Assembly: GCF_000718775.1 (NCBI RefSeq)
Contig: NZ_JOCB01000022.1
Span: 1-64,000 of the forward strand
Direction of reading: 5' to 3'
DNA: 64,000 bases
Origin: Streptomyces sp. NRRL S-31
Lineage (GTDB): Bacteria; Actinomycetota; Actinomycetes; Streptomycetales; Streptomycetaceae
This document shows, piece by piece, positions 43,402 through 52,250 of this stretch. Positions within the stretch are counted from its first letter, which is position 1; the number at the start of each line of letters is the position of its first letter. The notes below the pieces were generated by a model that did not search any database, was not told the origin of the DNA, and saw only the letters and a list, made by a program, of their open reading frames with translations. A program made the position numbers and the translations under genes.

Positions 43402-43447
43402 GTGATCTGCCTGCCCGCGGCCCGTACGGCGCGGGCAGGCAGATCAC
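43402..43447 (+). terminator. 18-bp perfect stem terminator
   Basis: GTGATCTGCCTGCCCGCG (43402-43419) pairs perfectly with 43430-43447 around a 10-base loop (GCCCGTACGG). It lies 50 bases after the surface-protein stop and before the next gene on the same strand. Confidence 0.8.
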
Positions 43448-43491
43448 GTCCGGGCCGGGAGTCGCGGTGACGGAGAGGGTGAAGCGGGGAA

Positions 43492-44325
43492 GTGGCAGCG
43501 TCGAGCCGCGTGCGGAGCAGGAGAATCCGGCAAGCTCCACCGGACCGTCCGGCTGACCGGCGCCGATGGCCGCGACCACGCTGGGTGGCGGCCGTCGTCG
43601 GCGTCGCGGCCGTCGCCGCCGTCGCGGTGACCGCGTTCCTGCTCGGCGGCGCCGACTCCGGCTCCGACGGACCGCGCGCACTGACGTCCGACGAGGCCAA
43701 CCGGCTGGCGCTCACCCGGTTCCGCAACTACGAGGCGCGGGGTCGCGCGGTCACCCTCACCGTGCCCGGCACCGCCGGCGGGCTGACCGTCACCGCGTCC
43801 GTCGACTACCGGGGCAGGCTCGGCTACGGCGTGGTGCGCGGCACCGGGCGCGACACGTCCAGCGACGGGCTGATCGCGTGGACGGCCACCTCGGTGTCGG
43901 TCCACCCGATGGCGCACGCCCCGGCGCACGCCCCGGCGTCGCCGCCCCGCTCGGGCTGGTACGGCCGTCCGCTGCGGTCGTCCGGCAGCTCACTGGACAG
44001 CTCGCTGGCCATCGCGCTCAACCTCGGCGCCGACCGGCCGGACAACGCCGAACTGCTGCCGCAGAACGGCGCCGCCTGGGTGGGATCGGACCGGGTGCGC
44101 GGGCACCGGGTGGACGTCATGACCGGGCCGTCCTCCCGTGACCGCGCCGGTACGGCCGGCAGCGTGCGCTACTGGATCGGCTCGGACGGCACCATGTACC
44201 GGGTCCGAGTAGACGTGCGTTCCGCGCCGCAGCCGGTGTTCATCGACTTCGACACCCAGACCTACGTCCCGGTCAAGGCGGTGCCCGGAGTCACCCCGAC
44301 CCCGAACCCGACGCCGTCACCGTGA
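43492..44325 (+). CDS. Membrane-anchored extracytoplasmic protein of unknown function
   Basis: A 277-residue protein from a GTG at 43492. A basic N-terminus (about 30 residues, RWPRPRW) precedes one transmembrane helix (VAAVVGVAAVAAVAVTAFLL), so the rest lies outside the cell. The exported part is beta-rich (VTLTVPGTAGGLTVTASVDY) and reads like an LppX/LprG-type ligand-binding fold (STTLDSSLAIALNLGADRPD-like helix, VRGHRVDVMTG, VRYWIGSDGTMYRVRVDVRS, FIDFDTQTYVPV). It ends in a Pro/Thr tail. The lipoprotein family comparison is tentative. It follows the wall protein and faces the beta-helix lipoprotein gene with only 7 bases between their ends. Confidence 0.7.
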   Translation: MAASSRVRSRRIRQAPPDRPADRRRWPRPRWVAAVVGVAAVAAVAVTAFLLGGADSGSDGPRALTSDEANRLALTRFRNYEARGRAVTLTVPGTAGGLTVTASVDYRGRLGYGVVRGTGRDTSSDGLIAWTATSVSVHPMAHAPAHAPASPPRSGWYGRPLRSSGSSLDSSLAIALNLGADRPDNAELLPQNGAAWVGSDRVRGHRVDVMTGPSSRDRAGTAGSVRYWIGSDGTMYRVRVDVRSAPQPVFIDFDTQTYVPVKAVPGVTPTPNPTPSP

Positions 44326-44332
44326 CCGTCGT

Positions 44333-45673
44333 TCACGACGTCCGCACCCGCGCGCCCGCGGCGAGCAGGGACGCCGACGGCAGCGGGACGTCCGCCGTGT
44401 CCGGCATGGCGGGAACGGCCGGGACGACGGTGGCGCCCGTCGTCCCGGCGTGGGGGAACTGAGGCTGCGGCGCGGGCGCCGCGACCTCGGTGAACGGGAT
44501 GCCACCGGGCGCCTTCGGCGCCGTCCACCGGCCGCCCGGCGAAGCCGCCCCGGCCGGCAGCGGGCAGGACGCGGTGGTCGCGAGCCGGGCGGGCACGGTG
44601 CTGCGCAGCTTGTTGCCGCGCAGGCAGTTGCCCCGTCCGCGTGTGGCAGTGGGGAACGTCCAGCCGACGTCGACGCCGTTGCCGGTGAACGTGTTCTCCA
44701 CGATCTGGTTGTCGAGCGGCGGCAGGTCCGCGGTCGCGGTGATCACCAGCCCGGCGTTGCCGTTGTCGGCGACCCGGTTGCGGAGGAACCGGTTGGCGCT
44801 GCCGCCGTCGACACCGATGCCGGTGCCCCACCCGCCGTCGGCCTGCTCCGGGGTGGCCGTCTGCTGGTTGGCGGCGATCAGGTTGCCCGCGATGACCGCC
44901 CCCCGCTGCGGGAGCAGCTTCTCCTGGTGGTCGGAGTTGGTGGTCAGGCCGACCCGGTTGCCGACGAGGCGGTTGCCGACCACGTACATGTCGCCGCTCG
45001 CGTTGGTGCCCTCGTAACCGACCGCGTTGAGTTCGGCGACGTTGTCCCGCACCACGATGTGACACGGCTTGCACTGCCCGACGTAGATCCCCGAGTCGGC
45101 CCCGCCCGACGCGTACGAGTGCTCGATGACACCGTTCTGCGCGGAGAACGCGTAGATGCCGTACAGCCCGTTGCGGGTCGCGGTCACGTACGAGACCAGG
45201 AACGACTTCAGGAAGGTCACGGGCTCGTCGCCGGTGTCGTAGCCGCCGCTCTGCCCCGGCAGCCCGGCGGCGGCCGCCGCCGAACCCGTGACCAGCACCC
45301 CGTTCTGCGTGTTGTTCCGCACCGTCAGGTTCTGCACGGCCACCCCGGGCGCCGCGACGACGACACCGTTCGGCTGCCGCAACCGCCCGTCGATGACGAC
45401 CTTGTCCCGGGACTCGCCGCGGAGGGTGATGCGGGCCGTCCTGATCCGCACCGATTCGTGGTACACGCCGGGAGCGACCAGCACGAGGTCACCGGGCCGG
45501 GCCAGGGACACCGCGGCCGAGATCGTCGGGGCGTCGCCGGGCACGCGGATCGTCACCCGCGCGCCGCTCGGCCGCCGGCCTTCGCCCGATCCGCCGTCGC
45601 CGCCGCCGCAGCCGGCCACCAGGGTCAGCGTGGTCACTACCGCCGCCATCACGCGAAGAGCTAATCGAGGCAT
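44333..45673 (-). CDS. Right-handed parallel beta-helix lipoprotein
   Basis: A 446-residue lipoprotein from ATG at 45673. The signal peptide LRVMAAVVTTLTLVAGCGGG has the lipobox LVAGC. After a Gly/Ser spacer the sequence becomes a periodic right-handed beta-helix, as in pectate-lyase-like and NosD/CASH proteins: VRIPGDAPTISAAVSLARPG-like first turn (TIRVPGDAPTISAAVSLARP), GVYHESVRIRTARITLRGES, VAVQNLTVRNNTQNGVLVTG, DSGIYVGQCKPCHIVVRDNV, MYVVGNRLVGNRVGLTTNSD, ENTFTGNGVDVGW. Such proteins bind or cleave polysaccharide; no catalytic acid triad can be assigned, so it may be a binding protein. Two Cys pairs (CKPC, NCLRG) may form disulphides. It is divergent from the DyP peroxidase across 88 bases. 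Confidence 0.88.
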   Translation of the reverse strand: MPRLALRVMAAVVTTLTLVAGCGGGDGGSGEGRRPSGARVTIRVPGDAPTISAAVSLARPGDLVLVAPGVYHESVRIRTARITLRGESRDKVVIDGRLRQPNGVVVAAPGVAVQNLTVRNNTQNGVLVTGSAAAAAGLPGQSGGYDTGDEPVTFLKSFLVSYVTATRNGLYGIYAFSAQNGVIEHSYASGGADSGIYVGQCKPCHIVVRDNVAELNAVGYEGTNASGDMYVVGNRLVGNRVGLTTNSDHQEKLLPQRGAVIAGNLIAANQQTATPEQADGGWGTGIGVDGGSANRFLRNRVADNGNAGLVITATADLPPLDNQIVENTFTGNGVDVGWTFPTATRGRGNCLRGNKLRSTVPARLATTASCPLPAGAASPGGRWTAPKAPGGIPFTEVAAPAPQPQFPHAGTTGATVVPAVPAMPDTADVPLPSASLLAAGARVRTS

Positions 45674-45761
45674 GATCCCCAGTCTGGCACGACGCCCAAT
45701 TCCACGCCAGAATCGACAGGTTGACCGGCACGCGGGAACCCGGTGTGGCACCCTGCACACC
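45674..45761. promoter_or_regulatory. 88-bp divergent promoter region
   Basis: This gap holds the promoters of both the beta-helix lipoprotein (minus) and the DyP peroxidase (plus). The short shared space suggests co-regulation. No operator sequence is recognised. Confidence 0.45.
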
Positions 45762-46919
45762 ATGCACCGAGCCGTTCGCCACCCGTCGCGCCGCGCGTTC
45801 CTCGAAGTCACCGGCGCCATGGTGGCCGCCGGTCTGATCACCGGCTGCGCCTCGGACTCCGCCCGGCCGGGCCAGGCCGGCCCTTCCGCTGCGGCCACCC
45901 CGATGCCGGTGCCGGTGACCGGCCGGCACCAGGCGGGCATCACGGTTCCCCAGCCGGCCCAGCGCAACCTGCTGGCCGTGGTGGCCGACCTCGGTGCCAC
46001 CGTGGCCGCCGGCCCGCTCCTGGCCGAACTCGGCCGGACCATCGGCGCACTCGTCGCGGGCGACGACCGGCGGCTGCTGGGCCTGCCGCCGGGCGACCTC
46101 ACCGTGACCGTCGGCGTGGGCCCCCGGCTGGTGCGCGCGGCCGGTGCCTCGCTGCCCGGCGCGACCGACCTCCCGCGCTTCTCCCGCGAACGGATCGCCC
46201 CGCGGGCCCGCGGCGGTGACCTGCTGCTGCAGATCTGCGCCGGCGACGCGCTGCTCCCCCCGGTCGTCGCCGCCGCGCTCCTGGACCAGGCCGGGGTCCG
46301 CGTCCGCGAACGCTGGCGGCAGTCCGCGCGCCGCGGTGCGAACGTGCCCATCGGCAACGGCCTCACCGCGCCACGGAACCCGCTCGGCTTCATCGACGGC
46401 ATCGTGGGACCGCACACGGCCGCCGAACAACGACGCGACCTGTGGCTGTCCGGACCCCCCTCGGTGGCCGGCGGCACCCTCGCCGTACTCCGGCGCATGG
46501 AACTCGACCTGCCCCGGTTCGCCGCCCTGTCCGTCGCCGAGCAGGAAGCGGTCTTCGGGCGGCGCCGGGCCGGCGGCGCCCCCCTCTCCGGCGGCACCGT
46601 CGGCTCCGTCCCGGACCTCGGCGCCAAGACACCCGACGGACGCTACCTCGTCCCCGTGGACGCCCACGCCCGCCGGGCGAACCCCACCGTGGTCGGCACC
46701 GGCCTCATGCTCCGCCGCTCCTACAGCATCGACGAGCCCGCCCCCGGCCTGCTCTTCATCAGCTTCCAGAACGACCTGCGGACCTTCACCGCGACCCTCA
46801 CCCACATGGACACCTCCGACGCGCTGCTGCGGTTCACCACCACGACCGCCAGCGCGACGTTCCTGATCCTCCCCGGCTTCGACCGGCGACACCCGCTCGG
46901 CTCCCGCCTGTTCGACTGA
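45762..46919 (+). CDS. Dyp-type peroxidase, Tat-exported lipoprotein
   Basis: A 385-residue heme peroxidase from ATG at 45762. The N-terminus has a twin-arginine signal (HPSRRAFLEVTGAMVAAGLI) ending in a lipobox (LITGC), so it is folded and heme-loaded before export and then lipid-anchored. The DyP signature GxxDG is present as LGFIDGIVG, the proximal heme His lies in DAHARRANP, and the closing segment GLLFISFQNDLRTFTATLTH and FILPGFDRR-like end fit the family. DyP enzymes oxidise dyes, phenolics, Mn(II) or serve heme/iron handling; Streptomyces members of this exported class also work beside copper/iron uptake or morphological development. It is not linked to an efeO/efeU operon here. Confidence 0.92.
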   Translation: MHRAVRHPSRRAFLEVTGAMVAAGLITGCASDSARPGQAGPSAAATPMPVPVTGRHQAGITVPQPAQRNLLAVVADLGATVAAGPLLAELGRTIGALVAGDDRRLLGLPPGDLTVTVGVGPRLVRAAGASLPGATDLPRFSRERIAPRARGGDLLLQICAGDALLPPVVAAALLDQAGVRVRERWRQSARRGANVPIGNGLTAPRNPLGFIDGIVGPHTAAEQRRDLWLSGPPSVAGGTLAVLRRMELDLPRFAALSVAEQEAVFGRRRAGGAPLSGGTVGSVPDLGAKTPDGRYLVPVDAHARRANPTVVGTGLMLRRSYSIDEPAPGLLFISFQNDLRTFTATLTHMDTSDALLRFTTTTASATFLILPGFDRRHPLGSRLFD

Positions 46920-46944
46920 CCGAGCCACCCGACGACAGGGGGCG

Positions 46945-47145
46945 CCGGGCTGCGAGGGCGCCGCCCTGGCCGCGGTCGAGGCCCAACTCGTCCTCGCCGC
47001 CCTCCTCAGACGCCCGCGCTTCCGGCCCGCGCCGGGACACGAGGTCACACCCGTGGAGCGGTTCGTGCTGTGGGAACGGGACGGGACCCGGATGGCGGTG
47101 CGGCCACGGGACGTCCGGGCCGCTTCTTCCGGACCTTCTCGCTGA
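46945..47145 (+). pseudogene. Cytochrome P450 remnant (C-terminal end)
   Basis: In the frame of base 46951 the translation GCEGAALAAVEAQLVLAALL, then RRPRFRPAPGHEVTPVERFV and LWERDGTRMAVRPRDV, ends in TGA at 47143-47145. It matches the last 60 residues of a bacterial P450, starting at the heme-ligand Cys (CxGAxLAxxEAQLVLAxLLRRFRF...). Nothing upstream encodes the rest of a P450, so it is a fragment left by a deletion. The end of the DyP gene lies 25 bases before it, so the breakpoint is probably near 46940. Confidence 0.65.
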
Positions 47146-47169
47146 CCTCCAGGGAGGGCACCGAATACC

Positions 47170-47682
47170 TCACAGTTGGCCGAAGACGACTCCCCGCCAC
47201 GTCCAGCCGGACCTGAGGACGGTGTCGCGCAGCGGCTCGCGCATCTGCGCGCTGTCGAAACGGAAGGTCTCCGTCGCCTCGAGGCCACCGCCTGCCCCGC
47301 GTCCGAAGGTCCACTGGCGGCTGACGGTCCGACTCGGCCCGCGCGAGTACTCCCAGGTCGCCTCGAGCCTCGTCGGGGTTCCGACCCGGCTTAGCTCCCA
47401 CTGCTCCTCGATGGCGCGGACCTCGTGAGCCTTGTGGTCCAGCCGCATCCGGATCCGCACCGCGTGACTGATCCGGGACCGCATGAAGACCTGCTGCCAG
47501 GCGGGCTCTGTGAGCCGCCACTCCGCCAGCAGGTCGCACTGCTCACCGCCGCCGTAACGAATCGTGTACGGAACTTCCGGCCGGTCGAGACCGAGCAGCG
47601 CCGCCCGCAGCTCCTCCCCGGGGACCGGCGACGCCCCCTGTGCCGGGTGCCGGGTGCCGGTCAGCTTGTCGAAGAGACCCAT
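47170..47682 (-). CDS. Hypothetical protein
   Basis: ATG at 47682 gives 170 residues; a TTG nine bases upstream is an alternative. The protein starts MGLFDKLTGTRHPAQGASPV and then has alternating polar beta strands: PYTIRYGGGEQCDLLAEWRL, VFMRSRISHAVRIRMRLDHK, RLEATWEYSRGPSRTVSRQW. It ends with SGWTWRGVVFGQL. The pattern suggests a small soluble beta-barrel, and such MGLFDK-starting proteins are common and uncharacterised in Streptomyces. There is no signal peptide or transmembrane segment. It stands alone, with a P450 remnant on one side and an LLM oxidoreductase on the other. I do not assign a function. Confidence 0.7.
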   Translation of the reverse strand: MGLFDKLTGTRHPAQGASPVPGEELRAALLGLDRPEVPYTIRYGGGEQCDLLAEWRLTEPAWQQVFMRSRISHAVRIRMRLDHKAHEVRAIEEQWELSRVGTPTRLEATWEYSRGPSRTVSRQWTFGRGAGGGLEATETFRFDSAQMREPLRDTVLRSGWTWRGVVFGQL

Positions 47683-47911
47683 GAGGGCCAAGGTATGGAG
47701 GACGGGGCAGACGGCACAAGCCTGTCAGCTCCCCGGCGCCCGCTACGGCGCTGTGCCCGCGCCCGGGCGGACGGTGCGCACCAAGTCCCGGAAGTCGCCC
47801 GGCAGAACGGAAGAATGCCGCGACACGGAGGGCCCCTCAAGGAGATGACATGTCAACGACCTGAAGGACGCGCCGGGGGCCTCCGGGCGCGTCCTGCGGT
47901 GTGGCGGTCGG

Positions 47912-48934
47912 TCAGCGCCAGCCCAGCGCCGGGGCGACGTGGGTCAGGACGCTCTCGAGTACATGGGCGTTGTACTCGACACCGAGCTGGTTGGGCACGG
48001 TGAGCAGCACGGTGTCGGCGGCGGCGACGGCCTCGTCCTCGGCCAGCTGCTTGACGAGCACGTCCGGCTCGGCGGCGTAGGACCGGCCGAAGATGCTGCG
48101 GGTGTTGGCGTCGATGTAACCGATCTGGTCCTTCGAGTCCTGGTCACGGCCGAAGTAGGCGCAGTCCCGGTCGTCGACGAGCGGGAAGACGCTGCGGCTG
48201 ACCGACACCCGCGGCCGGCGTGTGTGGCCCGCGGCACGCCATGCCTCGTGGTAGGCCTCGATCTGCTTGCGCTGCTGGACGTGGAGCGGCTCGCCGCTCT
48301 CGTCGTCCTTGAGCGTCGAACTCTGGAGGTTCATCCCGAGCCGGGCGGCCCAGACGCCGGTGGCGTTCGAGCCGGACCCCCACCAGATCCGGTCCCGCAG
48401 CCCCTCGGAGTGCGGCTCGATCCGTAGCAGCCCCGGCGGGTTGGCGAACATCGGGTTGGGCTCGGGCTCCGCGAAACCCTCGCCGCCGAGCACCTCCAGC
48501 AGCCTCTCTGTGTGCGCGCGTGCCATGTCTGCGTCGGTCCCGCCCTCCGGCGGCCGGTGCCCGAAGTGCCGCCAGCCGTCGATCACCTGCTCCGGTGAGC
48601 CCCGGCTGAGGCCGAGCTGGAGCCGGCCGCCCGAGATCAGGTCGGCCGCGCCCGCGTCCTCGGCCATGTACAGCGGGTTCTCGTAGCGCATGTCGATCAC
48701 GCCCGTGCCGATCTCGATCCGGCTGGTACGCGCGCCGATGGCGGCGAGCAGCGGGAAGGGGGAGGCGTGCTGTTGGGCGAAGTGGTGGACCCGGAAGTAG
48801 GCGCCGTCCGCCCCCAGTTCCTCCGCGGCGACCGCGAGGTCGATCGCCTGGAGCAGCGAGTCCGACGCGGAACGCGTCCGCGAGTGCGGTGACGGCGTCC
48901 AGTGCCCGAAGGACAGGAACCCGATCTTCTTCAT
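47912..48934 (-). CDS. LLM-class flavin-dependent oxidoreductase
   Basis: A 340-residue member of the luciferase-like monooxygenase superfamily (TIM barrel, reduced FMN or F420). Visible features: the start MKKIGFLSFGHWTPS, AEELGADGAYFRVHHFAQQH (first barrel helix and active-site His), GARTSRIEIGTGVIDMRYEN (phosphate-binding segment), LISGGRLQLGLSRGSPEQVI (conserved Gly-rich loop) and IWWGSGSNATGVWAARLGMN. It probably oxidises a small molecule or aldehyde; the class covers alkanal monooxygenases and F420 dehydrogenases, so the substrate is not predictable. The full-length start at 48934 has a GAAAG ribosome-binding site. Confidence 0.9.
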   Translation of the reverse strand: MKKIGFLSFGHWTPSPHSRTRSASDSLLQAIDLAVAAEELGADGAYFRVHHFAQQHASPFPLLAAIGARTSRIEIGTGVIDMRYENPLYMAEDAGAADLISGGRLQLGLSRGSPEQVIDGWRHFGHRPPEGGTDADMARAHTERLLEVLGGEGFAEPEPNPMFANPPGLLRIEPHSEGLRDRIWWGSGSNATGVWAARLGMNLQSSTLKDDESGEPLHVQQRKQIEAYHEAWRAAGHTRRPRVSVSRSVFPLVDDRDCAYFGRDQDSKDQIGYIDANTRSIFGRSYAAEPDVLVKQLAEDEAVAAADTVLLTVPNQLGVEYNAHVLESVLTHVAPALGWR

Positions 48935-48999
48935 ACCGCTTTCAACAATCGGGGGCCGTATTCATTCCGGGGCGCCCCGGGGCGAGGGCGGCCGTCGCC

Positions 49000-49330
49000 T
49001 CACCGGTCGGTGCCGATCTTCGCCAGGACCGTGTCGGTGACCTCCGCCAGCAGCGTGATCCGGCCGGGGGAGAGGTGGTCGAGGAAGAGGCGCCGGACGT
49101 CCTCGACGTGCTGCTGCGCGGCGGCCTCCATGGCGCTGCGGCCGGCGATGCGCAGTCGGTCGCAGCGGGCGCGGGTCGGCTCGGCCGGCACGGCGTAGTC
49201 GGTCGCGGAGAGGCCGAACTCGCTCCGGAGGGGGCCGGCCGACCTGGTTGACCAGCAGGTCGTGCATCCGCAGCATGCCGCGCCATGCCCGTTCCTCGAC
49301 GGGGTTCAGCCAGCGGGGTGCTTCGCTCAT
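49000..49330 (-). pseudogene. MarR-family regulator, frameshifted and internally deleted
   Basis: Starting MSEAPRWLNPVEERAWRGML at 49330, the frame is MarR-like through RMHDLLVNQVGR. Homology then shifts frame and continues as LRSEFGLSATDYAV, then jumps to the C-terminal dimerisation helices RLRIAGRSAMEAAAQQHVED and VRRLFLDHLSPGRITLLAEV, ending TDTVLAKIGTDR at 49000. The segment corresponding to the winged helix (about 60-70 residues after DYAV) is missing. One frameshift plus an internal deletion of the DNA-binding core leaves no functional regulator. Confidence 0.7.
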
Positions 49331-49408
49331 GCGTCCACTCCAGGAGAAGGGTGACGCGTCCACCGTCCTGTCGTGCCCGGCGGCCCGGCGGAGCGCGTGC
49401 ACGACTCG

Positions 49409-51220
49409 TCAGCCGAACAAGCCGAACCAGCCGCGCCCGCCTCCCGCGCCGTTCGCCTGTCTGCGCGCCCGGCGCCGGAACCGCGAGCGCAGGCGTCTGA
49501 CCCGGTACTGGAAGTCGGGGTCCGGGTGCCGGGTGAGGAGTTCGTCCAGCATGGTCATGGCACGTTCCGGATCACCCGCCTCGCCGACGCTCCGGGCGTG
49601 CTGAAGTCCCCACCTCGTCCCGAGCGGGGGAAGCCGCAGGGTCCGCGCCAAGGCGGCCAACTCGTCGTAGTGGCGTGCGGAGACCTCGTGATCCTCCATG
49701 ACGTGGGCGTCGATCGCCACGCGCAGCAACGCCTCGTAGCGCATGCTGTCGGCGGGCAGCCCCCGGGCGAGATCCGGCAGCAGCGGCTCGTACGCGGCGC
49801 GCCTGCGCATCGCGTGCCCGCGGCTGTACGGCATGAGGGGGAGGTGTACGGGGCCCGCCGGGGCACGGGTGACCAGGCTGCCCTCGGCCAGGTCGAGGCG
49901 GGCGAGCAGGGTCACCGGGTCGTGGGGGCCGAGGACACGGGTCGCCAGTGCGATGATCTCCTCCAGCTCGGCGAAGAGCTGCCGCTCCCCGTCGTACACG
50001 GACCTGCCGACGTCCCTCGCCCGGGCCAGGATCGTGCGGCGGTCCTCCGGCCCGAAGACCCGGATCAGCTTCGGCACGATCCGGGACAGCGCGGGGCCGT
50101 CCGCGCGGAGGGCCCGGGCCAGCATCGCCTCGGTGGTCAGCGGGCCGTCCGGGCCCAGCTCGCGCTGCGCCTCGGGAATCAGCGCGTCCAGCAGGCCGAG
50201 GTACTCCTCCCGGTCCGCATCCGGCGGCAGCGCCACGATCTGGCCGAGCCGGCGACGCAGGGTGCCGCGAACCGGGTCGGTCACGGCGCCGGCCACCGGT
50301 TCGTACGGCGGTGCGGGGGGCGGTGCGGCGGTCGCCGTCGGTTCGTACGGCGGTGCGGGGAGCGGCGCGGTGACCGTGGCGGCCGGTGTCGTGGTCCCGG
50401 CGGTGAGCAGCCGGAGTTGGCGGCCGACCTCGCGGGCGTCGGGCGGGCGCTGGGCGGGGTCCTTGGCCAGCAGGCCCAGGACGAGCCGGTCCGCGCCCGG
50501 CGGCAGACCCGGGCGCAGCGCGCTCGGCCGCCGCGGTGGTGCGAACCTGTGCTGGTCGATCAGCTCATCAGGGGTGACGGCGGAGAACGGGCCGTGACCC
50601 GTCCAGAGTTCGCTGAGGACGCAGCCCAGGGCGTACAGGTCGGAGCGCCCGTCGACCGGTCCGCCGAGCAGCCGTTCCGGCGCCGTGTAGGCGACCGTGC
50701 CGATGACGAGCCCGTCGGCGGTCAGCCTGGCGTGGGCGTTGTGCCGTCTGGCGATGCCGAAGTCGAGGACCTTCACGGTCCCGGTGCCGGTCAGGATGAG
50801 GTTGGCCGGCTTGATGTCCCGGTGGACGATGCCGGCGTCGTGCGCGGCGGCCAGGGCGGCGCAGATCTGCCGGGCCCAGTCGACGGCCCGGTCGAAGGGC
50901 GGCAGGCCGCGGGCCAGCACCGTGCTCAGGTCCTCGCCCGGGACGAGTTCCATGACGATGTAGACGGCCGGCCCGCCGTCCCGCTCCAAGGTGCCCACGT
51001 CGTGGATCACGGCGATGTTCGGGTGCGCCAGGTTCCCCGCCAACTCCGCTTCCTGGAAGAGGCGTCGGGCGGCCTCGCGCGTCTCGGCCGCACCGATCTT
51101 GACGGCGACGGGTCGCCCGATGCGCAGATCGTGGGCTCGCCACGCCGTGCCGAACCCGCCACGCCCCAGCTCCTCGTCGAGCCGGTACCGTCCGTCCAGG
51201 ACGTCACCCCGTCGCACCAT
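49409..51220 (-). CDS. Serine/threonine protein kinase
   Basis: A 603-residue Hanks-type kinase. Residues 10-275 form the catalytic domain: Gly-rich loop GRGGFG, Lys41 in PVAVKIG, catalytic loop IVHRDIKPANLIL (Asp135), DFG at 153-155, TVAYTAPERLLGG as the APE-like end of the activation segment. A Pro/Ala/Tyr linker with a repeated APPYEP motif (about 290-320) follows, then a helical C-terminal region (residues 330-595) with TPR-like helix pairs, for example RYEALLRVAIDAHVMEDHEV and DELAALARTLRLPPLGTRWG. No transmembrane helix or PASTA domain is seen, so it is cytosolic. Its targets are unknown. It is transcribed alone. Confidence 0.93.
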   Translation of the reverse strand: MVRRGDVLDGRYRLDEELGRGGFGTAWRAHDLRIGRPVAVKIGAAETREAARRLFQEAELAGNLAHPNIAVIHDVGTLERDGGPAVYIVMELVPGEDLSTVLARGLPPFDRAVDWARQICAALAAAHDAGIVHRDIKPANLILTGTGTVKVLDFGIARRHNAHARLTADGLVIGTVAYTAPERLLGGPVDGRSDLYALGCVLSELWTGHGPFSAVTPDELIDQHRFAPPRRPSALRPGLPPGADRLVLGLLAKDPAQRPPDAREVGRQLRLLTAGTTTPAATVTAPLPAPPYEPTATAAPPPAPPYEPVAGAVTDPVRGTLRRRLGQIVALPPDADREEYLGLLDALIPEAQRELGPDGPLTTEAMLARALRADGPALSRIVPKLIRVFGPEDRRTILARARDVGRSVYDGERQLFAELEEIIALATRVLGPHDPVTLLARLDLAEGSLVTRAPAGPVHLPLMPYSRGHAMRRRAAYEPLLPDLARGLPADSMRYEALLRVAIDAHVMEDHEVSARHYDELAALARTLRLPPLGTRWGLQHARSVGEAGDPERAMTMLDELLTRHPDPDFQYRVRRLRSRFRRRARRQANGAGGGRGWFGLFG

Positions 51221-51470
51221 GTCGCCCCCCTCACCGGCCGGCGGACGACTCTGCCGCCGGTGCTGTCGGCGTCATGCCCCGTCACGGCCCGTCATGACTG
51301 TCATGCCTGTCATTCCCCGCACGGGACGGTACGCGCGAGCCGGGCCGGTGCCAAGCGGGCGCCGGGGCATTCGCGAGGGCCGGTCGACCGCCCGGGGCGC
51401 GCTTCCACGGCCCGGCTCGGACCGGCCCCGGACGGCGGGACAGTCGGCCGGGACCGGCCTCGGGGACCGG

Positions 51471-52115
51471 TCACTTCCGCCAGAACAGGTGGTGCGTCAC
51501 ACCGCTCGGGCTCGGTACGACATCCAGGTGGAACCGGTCGAGCAACTCGTCGGGTGACTCCCACAGCCGCAGTCCGGAGCCCAGCTCCACCGGCGAGACC
51601 GCCACGTGCAGGGTGTCGACGAGGTCGGCTTCGAGGAACCGCCGGATGGTGGTGACCCCGCCGCCGAGCCGGACGTCCTTGCCGCGTGCCGCCTCGCGGG
51701 CCTGCTCCAGGACGCCGGCCGGGTCGCCGTCGACGAAGTGGAACGTGGTGTCGGAGAGCGTGAACGAAGGACGCTTGTGGTGCGTCATGACGAACACCGG
51801 GGTACGGAACGGCGGTTCGTCCCCCCACCAGCCCTGCCACTCGTGGTCCTGCCAGGGGCCGCGCTGGGGCCCGAACTTGTTGCGGCCCATGATCTCGGCA
51901 CCGATGTTGCGGGCGTAGTCCCGTGTGAAGTGGTCGTCGAGGCCGCGGCTCCCTCCGGGATCGGTGCGCATGGGCCAGCTCGCCGTGGCCCCGGCCCAGG
52001 CGAACAGCCTCCCGGGATCGACGTGGCCGAACGGATTGTCGAAGCTCTGGTGCTCACCGGCGCCGATCCCGTCACTCGAGACGTTGAAGTTCTGGACTCT
52101 CAGCAGTTGACCCAC
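51471..52115 (-). CDS. Dihydrofolate reductase family protein
   Basis: GTG at 52115 with GAGGAA upstream gives 214 residues (VGQLLRVQNFNVSSDGIGAG). It shows the RibD C-terminal/DHFR-like fold used by many actinobacterial 'DHFR family' proteins: NIGAEIMGRNKFGPQRGPW, PPFRTPVFVMTHHKRPSFTL, ARGKDVRLGGGVTTIRRFLE (NADPH-binding Gly-rich loop) and DTLHVAVSPVELGSGLRLWE. They are probably NADPH-dependent reductases of pterin-, flavin- or lactone-like compounds, not essential folate enzymes. It stands alone between the kinase and the lipase; the preceding 250 bases (51221-51470) hold only low-complexity repeats of GTCATG-type. Confidence 0.88.
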   Translation of the reverse strand: MGQLLRVQNFNVSSDGIGAGEHQSFDNPFGHVDPGRLFAWAGATASWPMRTDPGGSRGLDDHFTRDYARNIGAEIMGRNKFGPQRGPWQDHEWQGWWGDEPPFRTPVFVMTHHKRPSFTLSDTTFHFVDGDPAGVLEQAREAARGKDVRLGGGVTTIRRFLEADLVDTLHVAVSPVELGSGLRLWESPDELLDRFHLDVVPSPSGVTHHLFWRK

Positions 52116-52250
52116 GTGTTTCCTCGTCAGTCCTGTCGCGTCACCGTGTGGCGGGAGACGCCGCACATCAGGACGTCGAACGGGACACGGCCGGATCGAC
52201 AGCGGCCCACGACTTTTCTCCAGGACCCGGCGGGGAGCGGCCGGCGCGGG

